A DNA stretch of 17,263 nt from NCBI GenBank assembly GCA_032156805.1, contig JALDXQ010000156.1, positions 1-17,263 on the forward strand. The letters are read 5' to 3'. The translations under genes were made by a program, and so were the position numbers. The notes under the pieces are model-generated. The model had not been told where the DNA came from and did no database searches. It saw only the letters and a list, made by a program, of their open reading frames with translations. The stretch's first letter is position 1. Each line of letters begins with the position of its first letter. Source of the stretch: Gp6-AA40 sp032156805. GTDB lineage: Bacteria; Acidobacteriota; Vicinamibacteria; Vicinamibacterales; UBA2999. This document shows, piece after piece, positions 7,395 to 14,443 of the stretch.

Positions 7395-8963
7395 TTACGG
7401 TTTCAGTTTCGGGGTCGCGGATACGCTCATTGCTCGCCGTCGAACGACGACCAGCGCAATCACCGTGAGCGCCATCGCTACATAGGCGATCACGTCGCCG
7501 ATGTACGAATAGATCGTACGGCCGGTCAGCAGCCGCGCCTCGACCACGAGCCCGACCTGTTCAAAGATAGCCGATGCCTGCACGATGCGTCCGTAAGGAT
7601 CGACAACCCCGCTGATCCCGGTGTTGGCGGAACGGGCCATGTAACGCCCTTCTTCAATCGAGCGCATCGACGCCATCGCGAAATGTTGATAAGGCGCCGA
7701 CGAGGTGCCGTACCAGCCATCATTGGTGACCGTCGTCAACAACTGGCTCCCCTGCAGGACGGCTTCGCGCATGAGGGCGGGGAACACGACCTCGTAGCAG
7801 ATGGCCGTGCTGGTTGGGTGCCCATTGATGGGCAGCATCACCACCGAGTCCCCCGGGGTGAACGGCAGGAAACGCTTCACGAGCGGCGCCGCGAAGGTCA
7901 ACCACTCCTGCAGCGGGAAGAACTCACCGAATGGCACCAGATGGATCTTTCGATAGACAGCGGTGGTTGCTCCGTCCGGACCGAGCAGGAACGCCGCGTT
8001 GTACTGACGTAACTCAGGCTCGGCCACGATCTGATCGCTGCCGAACAGGATCGGGACGCCGACCTCACGAGCCAGGTCTCTGAGGGCCGCCTCCCCCGCC
8101 GGCTCATGGCCGAAGGTAAACGGCGTGGAGGACTCCGGCCAGATGACGTACTGGGCGCCGCGGCGCACGGCGTCGCGTGTCATCGCCAGGTAGGTCGTGA
8201 AGATGCGCCGGTTGATCTGAGGCGTCGGCGCCATCTTGTCTGCCTGCGCGACGTTGCCTTGTATCAGGCCGATTCGAAGTGGTGTCCCCTCGCGCGTCAA
8301 CGATCCCTCGGCAACACGCCAGGAACCCCAGATGGCAACCACAACCAGCAGGGCCGCGGCCGAGACCGCAGCAGTCGTTCGTTCGCGACCGCTGCTCAAC
8401 AGTGCGTACGCGATCGCAGCGTTGACGAACGCCACGAGCAACGAAAGTCCGTACACTCCAAACACACTGGCGACCTGTGCCACGGCAAGAACCGTGACCT
8501 GGCTGTTGCCGAGCGGGACCCACGGAAATCCGCCAAAGAGTCCACCGCGCAGGTATTCGGTAGCAACCCACACCGCCGGTGCAAAGAAGAGCGCCGACCG
8601 TCCCGCACGCCCGATCAGGATGGCGAGCACCATCGCCGTGATTGCCGGATAAATGGCGAGATACGCGGCGAGCAGCAGCATCGCCACGACCGCCAGGATC
8701 ATGGGCATGCCGCCGAACACGGCGAGCACGCTGCTGGTCCAGTAGACCGTGCCCGCGAAGTACACCAGCCCGGCCACCAGCCCGAACCAGAACGCCCGCC
8801 GCGCCGGCTGGCCGGGAACAACGCCGGGATGTCCTCGCCATCCACTCACGGCAACCAGCAGTGGAACGAGCGCGACCCAGGCGAAGGCCGGATGACCGTA
8901 GCGCGGAAAACTGAGCGCGAGCAGCGCTCCTGAGAGAACAGAGAGGAAGTAGCTGAGACCCAA
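7395..8963 (-). CDS. lnt: Apolipoprotein N-acyltransferase
   Basis: Inner-membrane enzyme that adds the third acyl chain to the N-terminal cysteine of lipoproteins, the last step of their maturation in Gram-negative bacteria. Several N-terminal helices are followed by a periplasmic nitrilase domain. With the start used here the catalytic triad is E277 (IWPESSTPF), K339 (YRKIHLVPFGEFFP) and C389 (TAICYEVVFP), very close to E. coli 267/335/387. A final helix lies near the C-terminus. The start is uncertain. TTG at 8963 gives 522 residues opening MGLSYFLSVLSGALLAL, the usual Lnt beginning, but has no ribosome site. A GTG at 9122 would add 53 arginine-rich residues and overlap the chemoreceptor gene by 47 bp. 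No other usual in-frame start codon was found between them. It is upstream of prfB in the same direction. Confidence 0.93.
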   Translation of the reverse strand: MGLSYFLSVLSGALLALSFPRYGHPAFAWVALVPLLVAVSGWRGHPGVVPGQPARRAFWFGLVAGLVYFAGTVYWTSSVLAVFGGMPMILAVVAMLLLAAYLAIYPAITAMVLAILIGRAGRSALFFAPAVWVATEYLRGGLFGGFPWVPLGNSQVTVLAVAQVASVFGVYGLSLLVAFVNAAIAYALLSSGRERTTAAVSAAALLVVVAIWGSWRVAEGSLTREGTPLRIGLIQGNVAQADKMAPTPQINRRIFTTYLAMTRDAVRRGAQYVIWPESSTPFTFGHEPAGEAALRDLAREVGVPILFGSDQIVAEPELRQYNAAFLLGPDGATTAVYRKIHLVPFGEFFPLQEWLTFAAPLVKRFLPFTPGDSVVMLPINGHPTSTAICYEVVFPALMREAVLQGSQLLTTVTNDGWYGTSSAPYQHFAMASMRSIEEGRYMARSANTGISGVVDPYGRIVQASAIFEQVGLVVEARLLTGRTIYSYIGDVIAYVAMALTVIALVVVRRRAMSVSATPKLKP

Positions 8964-8974
8964 CCGCAGTTGGG
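8959..8974 (-). other. Hairpin over the proposed lnt start codon
   Basis: A perfect inverted repeat, CCCAAC-N4-GTTGGG, contains the proposed TTG start (8963-8961) in one arm. It might limit initiation or be coincidence; the start itself is not certain. Confidence 0.3.
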
Positions 8975-9034
8975 CCAGTCTAGCATGCGAAGGGAGGCGT
9001 CCCGGAGGGCGACCGACCGAGGAGGAACCGGACA

Positions 9035-9055
9035 GGCGGGTTACCAGGACCCGCC
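9035..9055 (-). terminator. Possible weak terminator after the chemoreceptor gene
   Basis: A perfect 7-bp stem, GGCGGGT/ACCCGCC, with a 7-nt loop begins 20 nt after the TGATAG double stop of the chemoreceptor. There is no U-tract. It could partly separate the sigma-28-driven chemoreceptor transcript from lnt-prfB. Confidence 0.35.
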
Positions 9056-9075
9056 CGTCACTGAAGACGCGCCTA

Positions 9076-10659
9076 TCAGAAGCTTCCGAACGTACCCGTA
9101 CCCTGGATCTCGTCGTCTTCACCCTCTGTCAGCGGGATACTCTTCGCCGGGCGCTCTTTGAGCGCAATGACCTTCGCCGCGCCAGCCTTGCGCTCAGTGC
9201 GCTTCGGGGCCGCATGCTGCGCCGGCACGGTACCTCCCTCGACGATTGCCGAGAGACGCGCCACGGCTGCCATCGCCGATTCCGCGTGCGCGCTGAGTTC
9301 CTCGCCGACGGCGGCGTTCTGTTCCGCGCTGGCCGCAGTCGACTGCGTGACCTTCTCCATGGCGGTGACCGCCTGCGTGACCTGATCGATTCCCTCGATC
9401 TGCTCGCGGCTGGCTGCGCGGACTTCCTCGATGAGCGTCTTGATGCGGGTGGCGTTCGCGCTCACCGCGCTGACGGCGTTGGAGACCTGCGTAACCCGCT
9501 GCTGACCGTCGCTGGCGCGTGCGATCGACTCCTCGATCAGCCCGGCCGTGTCCCTGGCGGCCTGGGCGGACCGCTGTGCGAGGTTTCGAACTTCATCGGC
9601 AACGACCGCGAACCCCATGCCCGCTTCTCCCGCGCGCGCGGCTTCGACCGCGGCATTGAGAGCAAGGATGTTGGTCTGGAAGGCGATCTCGTCGATCGTC
9701 TTGATGATCTTCGCGACCTTGTCACTCGAATCCTTGATGGCCGTCATCGACGTCACCATCTCGCCGAGCGCGACGGTGGCGGTGTCGATCAACTTCGTCG
9801 CTTCGGTCGTCATGTCGGCAACGGTATGAGACGATTCCGCGTTCTTCTTCGTGATCGAGGTCATCTCCACCATCGCGGCGGATGTCTCCTCGAGTGAGGC
9901 CGCCTGCTGGCTGGAGCCCTGCGACAGCGCCTGCGACGCACCGGCGACCTCGCCCGCGGCCGCGGCCACCTGGTGTGCCCCTTCACCCAACTCCCGCGTG
10001 ACGCCACGCAGGGTCTGCGTCATGGTTCGCACTCCGTACGCCACCATCGCGCCGACCGGCAGCGAGACCAGCAGCATGCCGATCAGGAGCAGGCGCATGA
10101 ACGAATAGTTGGACTCTCCGGCCTCCACCGACGCGGTGAACGCTTTCTCCTGGCTCTCAACCAGCGTGTTGGTCGCAGCGCGAACCTTGTCGAGCAGCGG
10201 TCCCGAGGTCTTGCGGGCCACTTCCCATGCCGCCGACGCATCCCCGGCACCGATGAACGTCTCCACTTGAGCATTCGACTCCTGCCACTGCTGCAGGTTG
10301 GTCGCAATGCTGGCGACGTGGCGCTGGCTCTCACCGGTGCTCTGCCCCTTCATCTCGTCGAGCTTCTTGCTGCTCGTTTGCAGGGTTTCCTGAATGACTC
10401 TCCGGGCCTGGGCGAGGCCGTCCTGATCGCCGCCAAGCCCCGACAGCAGCAGACGGCGCTGTTCGGCGTCCAGCATCACGGCATCCCGCTCGAGCACCTG
10501 TGCCAGATTCAACTGGTGCGCGGTCACTCGCACCGTGTGATCCAGCTGCTTCTTCATCTGGGAGCCGGCCCACGTTGACAGGCCACCCGACACGAGCAGC
10601 AACGCCACGAGGGCTCCGATGCCCGTGAACAGCCGGCGACCGATTCCCCACTTCGACAT
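9076..10659 (-). CDS. Methyl-accepting chemotaxis protein (transmembrane chemoreceptor)
   Basis: Senses a periplasmic or membrane signal and controls CheA-CheW. It has 527 residues: helix 1 about 11-31, a mostly helical periplasmic domain 32-186 (four-helix-bundle type), helix 2 about 187-209, then the cytoplasmic coiled-coil signalling domain. The hairpin tip reads IDEIAFQTNILALNAAVEA then ARAGEAGMGFAVVADEVRNLAQR (about 322-363), the near-invariant CheA/CheW contact. SLEETSAAMVEMTS resembles a methylation segment. A recognisable HAMP domain (Pro-Leu start, DEIG) is not seen between helix 2 and the signalling helix. The C-terminus ends GTFGSF after a variable tail, without an NWETF-type CheR tether. 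The ATG at 10659 is chosen for its GGAGGA site and for the basic start before helix 1. A sigma-28-type promoter lies upstream. Ligand unknown. Confidence 0.95.
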   Translation of the reverse strand: MSKWGIGRRLFTGIGALVALLLVSGGLSTWAGSQMKKQLDHTVRVTAHQLNLAQVLERDAVMLDAEQRRLLLSGLGGDQDGLAQARRVIQETLQTSSKKLDEMKGQSTGESQRHVASIATNLQQWQESNAQVETFIGAGDASAAWEVARKTSGPLLDKVRAATNTLVESQEKAFTASVEAGESNYSFMRLLLIGMLLVSLPVGAMVAYGVRTMTQTLRGVTRELGEGAHQVAAAAGEVAGASQALSQGSSQQAASLEETSAAMVEMTSITKKNAESSHTVADMTTEATKLIDTATVALGEMVTSMTAIKDSSDKVAKIIKTIDEIAFQTNILALNAAVEAARAGEAGMGFAVVADEVRNLAQRSAQAARDTAGLIEESIARASDGQQRVTQVSNAVSAVSANATRIKTLIEEVRAASREQIEGIDQVTQAVTAMEKVTQSTAASAEQNAAVGEELSAHAESAMAAVARLSAIVEGGTVPAQHAAPKRTERKAGAAKVIALKERPAKSIPLTEGEDDEIQGTGTFGSF

Positions 10660-10697
10660 TCCAGATCTCCTCCAGAAACAGACACTGCGCGATGAGG

Positions 10698-10724
10698 CAA
10701 TCGGCTCGGGGTCCCGCTCCTTGA
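10698..10724 (-). promoter_or_regulatory. Sigma-28 (FliA)-type promoter of the chemoreceptor gene
   Basis: Minus strand TCAAG (10724-10720), 14 nt, GCCGATTG (10705-10698). The motility sigma consensus is TAAAG-N14-GCCGATAA (TAAAGTTT-N11-GCCGATAA). This gives 4/5 and 6/8 with exact spacing, about 39 nt before the ATG of a chemoreceptor, the classic target class. Confidence 0.75.
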
Positions 10725-10769
10725 GAATGCACATCACTGCACGGTGACCCGCTCGGGCGGGCACGTCAT

Positions 10770-10796
10770 TCAAGTTCGGACCGCCGCTGCCGATTG
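10770..10796 (+). promoter_or_regulatory. Sigma-28 (FliA)-type promoter of the small secreted protein gene
   Basis: TCAAGTTC (10770-10777), N11, GCCGATTG (10789-10796): 6/8 and 6/8 to TAAAGTTT-N11-GCCGATAA with exact spacing. The -10 octamer and the TCAAG core are identical to those of the divergent promoter at 10698-10724. The predicted leader is about 35 nt and contains a small hairpin, GCGGG-ATTT-CCCGC (10810-10823), just before the ribosome site. Confidence 0.7.
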
Positions 10797-10836
10797 CCAC
10801 TATGTCTTGGCGGGATTTCCCGCTCTTGGAGGAACC

Positions 10837-11184
10837 ATGTCGAAAATTCGTGGTGCGTTCATTCTGGCCGGCGTTGCGATGTTGTCCGTCATGACGGCGC
10901 AGAGTGGGTCCGCTCAGTCACGCGGTCTCGGGCGCATCTCCGGCACCATCAGCTCGGAGGCGGGCGAGCCGCTCTCCGGTGCCGCGGTCAAGATCGAGAT
11001 CGGCAGCGACGCGCTGGAGGGCAAGTCGGATGGATCCGGTAAGTGGGCCGTGTCGGGCCTCGGCAAGGGTCAGTTCGTGGCGGAGTTCTCGAAGGACGGA
11101 TTCGAGACCAAGCGGGTGCGGCTGGTCATCGAAAAGGAATCGATGTCGTCCGATCCGATTAAGATTGCGCTGAAGAAGTCCTAA
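10837..11184 (+). CDS. Small secreted carboxypeptidase-regulatory-like (Ig-fold) protein
   Basis: A 115-residue exported protein. A signal peptide with an SxA-type site (cleavage likely after A26 in QSGSA-QSRG) precedes a single beta-sandwich domain of the carboxypeptidase regulatory-like type. The domain shows GRISGTISSEAGEPLSGAAV, then a DGSGKWAVSGLGKGQFVAEF segment and the strand KRVRLVIEK. Such domains are common in acidobacterial exported proteins and usually bind partners or sugars rather than catalyse reactions. The ATG at 10837 has a GGAGG site 5 nt upstream and begins a proper signal peptide; the frame is open further upstream, but without export or ribosome signals. It diverges from the chemoreceptor gene with a matching sigma-28-type promoter. 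Function unknown; a role in motility or surface behaviour is inferred only from the promoter and neighbour. Confidence 0.85.
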   Translation: MSKIRGAFILAGVAMLSVMTAQSGSAQSRGLGRISGTISSEAGEPLSGAAVKIEIGSDALEGKSDGSGKWAVSGLGKGQFVAEFSKDGFETKRVRLVIEKESMSSDPIKIALKKS

Positions 11185-11192
11185 GGCGATCG

Positions 11193-11208
11193 ACGCGCGT
11201 CAGCGCGT
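11193..11208. terminator. Hairpin between convergent genes
   Basis: A perfect 6-bp stem ACGCGC-GTCA-GCGCGT lies in the short gap between the plus-strand gene ending at 11184 and the minus-strand gene ending at 11200, covering the latter's stop. It could end transcription both ways, although neither side has a U-tract. Confidence 0.35.
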
Positions 11209-11889
11209 GATCCAGGGCTTGAACTGCTCTTCTTTTTCCAGGCGACGTGCCACGGTTTCGGCTTCGCTGCGCTCGGTGAACTGGCCGACGCGCACGCGGA
11301 ACACCCGCGGCCCGTTCGCCCCAGGCGTCGTCACGAACGACGCATAGCCCTTCGATGACAGACGACGCGCGATGGCGTCGGCCTCTTCACGGGACCGAAG
11401 GGAAGCAACCTGCACAACGAACCCGTTCCCCTTCGGCTCCGCCGTCGCAACGGCTTTTGATGTTGCGGGGGGCGCCGGGGGCGTCACCTTGGATGCGGCC
11501 GGAGGCGCTGCAGGACGTTCGACTTTGGTTTCGGTGATGGCTGGAGCCGGAGCCGGGACGGATTCGATGGCCGGCTCGGGCGGTGGCTCTGGTGCCTCGA
11601 GTCGCTTGGCGTAGGTCAGTTCCTTCAGATCTTCCTGGTTGGAGACAGGCTTGCCCGACGACGTCGCATCCGAAGAGGTTATCGTGGAGGCCGCAGCCGT
11701 CGCCGTCGGATCGACCGTAGGCTCCGCCGCGGCGGCTGCCGCTGCCGCCGACACGCGAGTGGTCGTGACGCCACGTCCAACCATCACGCCGCAGAGAAAA
11801 ATCACGACTGCAGCAACAGTGGCCGTCATGAACATGAAGACCAGCTGCTTGCCGTTCAGTTGAATCTCGCGTACGCCTTGATCGGACAT
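11200..11889 (-). CDS. SPOR-domain membrane protein
   Basis: A 229-residue single-pass protein. A short cytoplasmic N-terminus, a membrane helix about 16-38 (LVFMFMTATVAAVVIFLCGV), a long Ala/Pro/Thr-rich periplasmic linker (about 45-150) and a C-terminal SPOR domain (about 154-229: NGFVVQVASLRSREEADAIARRL ... RVFRVRVGQF). SPOR domains bind denuded glycan strands at division septa, so a role in cell division or envelope is likely, in the style of DedD/FtsN-like proteins. The ATG at 11889 is preferred; it lacks a Shine-Dalgarno site but follows the promoter at 11904-11932 so closely that the mRNA may be nearly leaderless. A GTG at 11913 would lie beyond the likely transcription start. Convergent with the secreted protein gene at 10837. 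The family is firm; the exact division role is not known. Confidence 0.9.
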   Translation of the reverse strand: MSDQGVREIQLNGKQLVFMFMTATVAAVVIFLCGVMVGRGVTTTRVSAAAAAAAAEPTVDPTATAAASTITSSDATSSGKPVSNQEDLKELTYAKRLEAPEPPPEPAIESVPAPAPAITETKVERPAAPPAASKVTPPAPPATSKAVATAEPKGNGFVVQVASLRSREEADAIARRLSSKGYASFVTTPGANGPRVFRVRVGQFTERSEAETVARRLEKEEQFKPWITR

Positions 11890-11903
11890 CAATGAACGCG
11901 CGC

Positions 11904-11932
11904 ATTGTACCACGCGTTGATCGATGTGAGAA
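11904..11932 (-). promoter_or_regulatory. Sigma-70-type promoter of the SPOR gene
   Basis: Minus strand TTCTCA (11932-11927), 17 bp, TACAAT (11909-11904): 4/6 and 5/6. Only 14 nt separate the -10 box from the ATG at 11889, so the leader would be about 5-8 nt. This fits the absence of a ribosome site. Confidence 0.5.
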
Positions 11933-11942
11933 CGAAAATTGT

Positions 11943-11958
11943 TAGCGGTCGGCCGCTA
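11943..11958 (-). terminator. Probable terminator of the V4R-like/TPR operon
   Basis: A perfect 6-bp stem TAGCGG-CCGA-CCGCTA starts at the TAG stop of the TPR gene and is followed by ACAATTTTCGTTCT, a partly T-rich tail. It is the best candidate intrinsic terminator in the window, but the stem is short. Confidence 0.45.
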
Positions 11959-13614
11959 GCGCCCCGAGAGCCGCTCGAGTCGCTGCTTCGCCTCTGTATG
12001 CGACGCGTCTTTCGTCAGCACGGCCTGGAGCTCCGTCCTCGCCTCGTTCGGCATCCCGGCTTTCTCGTACGCCTCGGCCAGCAGCACCCGCGCCTCCACC
12101 CCATCGTTGCTCCAGATCGAAATCTTGAGGGCGTCGATGGCATCTGGTAACCGGCCACCCCGCAGATAGACCTTCCCCAGGAGGAGATGCGCCTCGTGAT
12201 CGTACGGCGACAGATACACGGCGCGCTGAAGCTCGGAGATGGCCTGAGCGTCGCGGTCTGACTCGTACGCCCGCCGCGCCGCATCAAGATGAAACACGGC
12301 GAGCTGGCGCTGATCCCGCTGGCCAGCCTCGGTGATCACGTTCTCGACGCGAAGCGCATCGGGCAGACCCAGATCCATCCGGAGGCGTTCGAGGTCGCGC
12401 GGCACGGGCGAGGCCGGAGACTTCGTCTCCCACTCGTCGTACACCGACGACAATCGTTTCGCCAGATCGCGTTCGCGAGCCGCTTCGGCGCTGCTGCCAA
12501 CGGCACTTAGCGCGACGCCCAACACGAAGTGCGCTTCATGATCGGCGGGATTGCGCCTGACCGCTTCACGAAGCCACCAGACCGCTGCCGATGCGTCGCC
12601 ATCGAGCCAGTAGGCATAGCCAAGATTGAAGAACGAATCGACACCATCCAGGCTCGCGGCCTCGTTGAAGTAGGACACGGCGCGGGGTCCCGCGCTGCCC
12701 GGTGGGCGTCGAAGCTGAACGACTCCCAGATTGTTCAAGAGCGTCGCGTCACTTTCCTCTGCATTCAGTCGCGTCAACTCGTCGAACGCCTCGTCGTAAC
12801 GCTGCAACTCGAGCAGTGACACCGACGCCAGGAAGCGCGCCTGCCGCGAGAGGCGATGTCCCGCAGGCACTGCCGTCACGGTGGACAACGCGGTTTCGTG
12901 GTTCCCGAGGTCGTTGTGTACCTCCCAGGCGGCAAGCCGCGCTCGCTGGAGTGCCGGAGCTTGGCGAATGGCCTCGTTGAGAAATGTGAGCCGCGTGGCT
13001 GGCATCTCCGCAATCAATCCCTTGATGAACTGCTCGAAGGCGGCCAACGGAGGATGACTGCCCTCCGGAGGTAAACCGGTCGCCGACGCGCCTGGCACCA
13101 GGCGCACGGCCAGCCGATCGTAAACGTCGAAGATGGTGATGAGAGGGCCGGTCTCGGTGATCTCAGGTCCAGCCGCACCAGTATCCAGCTGGATTGCCCG
13201 GGCGCGGACAGCGAGAGTATCCCCAGTCAGTGAAAATGACCCGACGATCACCTGTGAAGCGCCCACCACCTGCCCCACGCGAATGACGGTCGCCTGGCTG
13301 AGGCCGGTGACGACCGGCACACGCAGGAGCTCGAGCGAGTGCAGGCGTTCGTCGCGCCGCATGACTGGCAATCCGAGGCCAAGCAGGCTGTCGGTGAGGA
13401 TCACCGATGACGCTTCCGCCAGCCAGTAGCTGCGCGGATCGCGCGTGGTGGCGTCAAACGGCATGACCAGCACCCGCGATGCTGACGGCGTCGCGCGTGC
13501 AGGAACCGGGATCGGCGTCTGAGCCTGTGCCGCCGACGCGGTTCCGATCCAGACGCTGTTCAGAGCAACGAGAGCCGACGCCGACAGCGCCGCGGCGAGC
13601 CCCCTTCTCGTCAT
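11956..13614 (-). CDS. Exported TPR-repeat protein with TolB/FlgO-like N-terminal domain
   Basis: A 552-residue protein with a Sec signal peptide (cleavage near 28-31, ASAAQA). No lipobox cysteine is seen. Residues about 45-175 (SRVLVMPFDATTRDPRSYWLAEASSVILTDSLL ... ASQVIVGSFSLTGDTLAVRARAIQLDTG) resemble the fold used by the TolB N-terminus, CsgG and FlgO, in which a secreted alpha/beta domain assembles at the outer membrane; this is a pattern judgement. The rest is helical, with TPR units clearest at about 325-358, 360-390, 440-473, 474-507 and 508-541 (AxxxLxxAxxxxPxDxEAHxxLG patterns). These likely form a protein-binding solenoid in the periplasm. The ATG at 13614 overlaps the upstream stop (ATGA); the open frame before it belongs to noise inside the upstream gene. 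Partner and pathway unknown. Confidence 0.85.
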   Translation of the reverse strand: MTRRGLAAALSASALVALNSVWIGTASAAQAQTPIPVPARATPSASRVLVMPFDATTRDPRSYWLAEASSVILTDSLLGLGLPVMRRDERLHSLELLRVPVVTGLSQATVIRVGQVVGASQVIVGSFSLTGDTLAVRARAIQLDTGAAGPEITETGPLITIFDVYDRLAVRLVPGASATGLPPEGSHPPLAAFEQFIKGLIAEMPATRLTFLNEAIRQAPALQRARLAAWEVHNDLGNHETALSTVTAVPAGHRLSRQARFLASVSLLELQRYDEAFDELTRLNAEESDATLLNNLGVVQLRRPPGSAGPRAVSYFNEAASLDGVDSFFNLGYAYWLDGDASAAVWWLREAVRRNPADHEAHFVLGVALSAVGSSAEAARERDLAKRLSSVYDEWETKSPASPVPRDLERLRMDLGLPDALRVENVITEAGQRDQRQLAVFHLDAARRAYESDRDAQAISELQRAVYLSPYDHEAHLLLGKVYLRGGRLPDAIDALKISIWSNDGVEARVLLAEAYEKAGMPNEARTELQAVLTKDASHTEAKQRLERLSGR

Positions 13615-14198
13615 GCGACGCGTCCCGTGGCCTGGCGTACGGTGACCGATATCACGCAACCAGTTGCTCCCGTTGCACGACACTGTTCCAACACGACGTC
13701 CGCGTCCAGGTTGAAGAGCGACATCACTCGACGAATGGCAGAGGCATAGAACTCGCACAGCGGCGCGTCCACAGGATCGCGTACCTCGCAGAATAACGAG
13801 CTCTGCAGATCGAGGGCGCCCCGCCATTGCCGCCAGCGAACCTTCACATCAGTATCGCCGTACGTGCTGCGCGCCATCCACTGGATGACGCCGACCACCA
13901 TCCGCTTGCGGATGGCCGGTGGCATGGTCAGGATGACGCGCTTGCGAAATGGTGAAACTTCGGCGACCGTCCAGTCCGCCGTGTACTCGCCCGCCCGCGC
14001 GGTGATGAGATGATACGGTGCTCCCTCGAGACGAAGAAAGCTGAGCACTGCAGCGAGCGGCGCAAGCCCGATTCGTCCCTCTCGAAGCCCGGATGGATGC
14101 AGCCATGCCTCGTAGAATTCGAGCCGCATTGGCAGCAAGTCCGCGATCGCCTGGTGCAGGCTCGCGACGAGAAGTCGGCCTACGGCCGCGTCGGTCAT
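13611..14198 (-). CDS. Conserved-looking hypothetical protein, possibly V4R-like
   Basis: A 195-residue soluble protein without a signal peptide or membrane helix. I cannot assign it firmly. The C-terminal part (about 145-186) reads CEFYASAIRRVMSLFNLDADVVLEQCRATGATGCVISVTV. The E-x-C-x-A-x-G-x-x-x-C-x-I-x-V pattern is reminiscent of the end of V4R (4-vinyl reductase) or related heme-NO-binding-like domains that bind small hydrophobic ligands. Cysteines are at 137, 148, 173 and 181. The middle, with PFRKRVILTMPPAIRKRMVVGVIQWMARS, is basic and amphipathic. It is the first gene of a two-gene unit, its TGA sharing ATGA with the TPR protein start, so they are probably co-translated. The ATG at 14198 lacks an obvious ribosome site and I see no convincing promoter. 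A sensory or regulatory partner of the exported TPR protein is possible but unproven. Confidence 0.6.
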   Translation of the reverse strand: MTDAAVGRLLVASLHQAIADLLPMRLEFYEAWLHPSGLREGRIGLAPLAAVLSFLRLEGAPYHLITARAGEYTADWTVAEVSPFRKRVILTMPPAIRKRMVVGVIQWMARSTYGDTDVKVRWRQWRGALDLQSSLFCEVRDPVDAPLCEFYASAIRRVMSLFNLDADVVLEQCRATGATGCVISVTVRQATGRVA

Positions 14199-14443
14199 AC
14201 GCTAATATGAAGGTCGGGAGTCGACCCCATTACATTCTCGGCGGCAAGACTGGCCGAAGGTAGGGCCAGCCGGCTTGACGGACTCGACAGGGGCGATTTT
14301 TCGCCTGGTTGCGCGCTCAGGCCATAGACGTCGATGCCGTCCTGTCACGAGACGCTCAACGTGAAAACGTCCCACGGATACACGATCGCCAGCGGTCGCT
14401 GAGAGCGTACTGCACCTCGAACTCAACCGCAAATCAGGATCGC
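14199..14443. other. Divergent intergenic region between the V4R-like operon and argS
   Basis: 245 bp with no ORF I can defend. It holds an inverted repeat GGCGA-TTTT-TCGCC (14292-14305) and a TTGACG (14275-14280) that has no acceptable -10 partner at 16-18 bp. I found no T-box-like antiterminator and no clear promoter for either gene. The start of argS is preceded by AGGA 6 nt upstream (14436-14439). Confidence 0.5.

Noticed and set aside
8106..8933. 275-codon plus-strand frame opposite lnt
   Set aside because: Composition is noise-like and it lies entirely over conserved Lnt helices and catalytic region.
10660..10800. 47-codon upstream extension of the chemoreceptor
   Set aside because: It would contain the sigma-28-type promoter. 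The ATG at 10659 has a strong GGAGGA site and leads straight into the first membrane helix.
14195..14342. Minus-strand frame upstream of the V4R-like gene that ends in an ATGA overlap with it
   Set aside because: About 49 codons with no proper start codon except an ATG 12 codons from the end. ATGA always gives a stop in that frame, so the overlap carries no information.
14309..14443. 45-codon upstream extension of argS
   Set aside because: No ribosome site. The extension does not resemble the start of ArgS, whereas the ATG at 14444 directly begins the conserved N-domain with an AGGA site.
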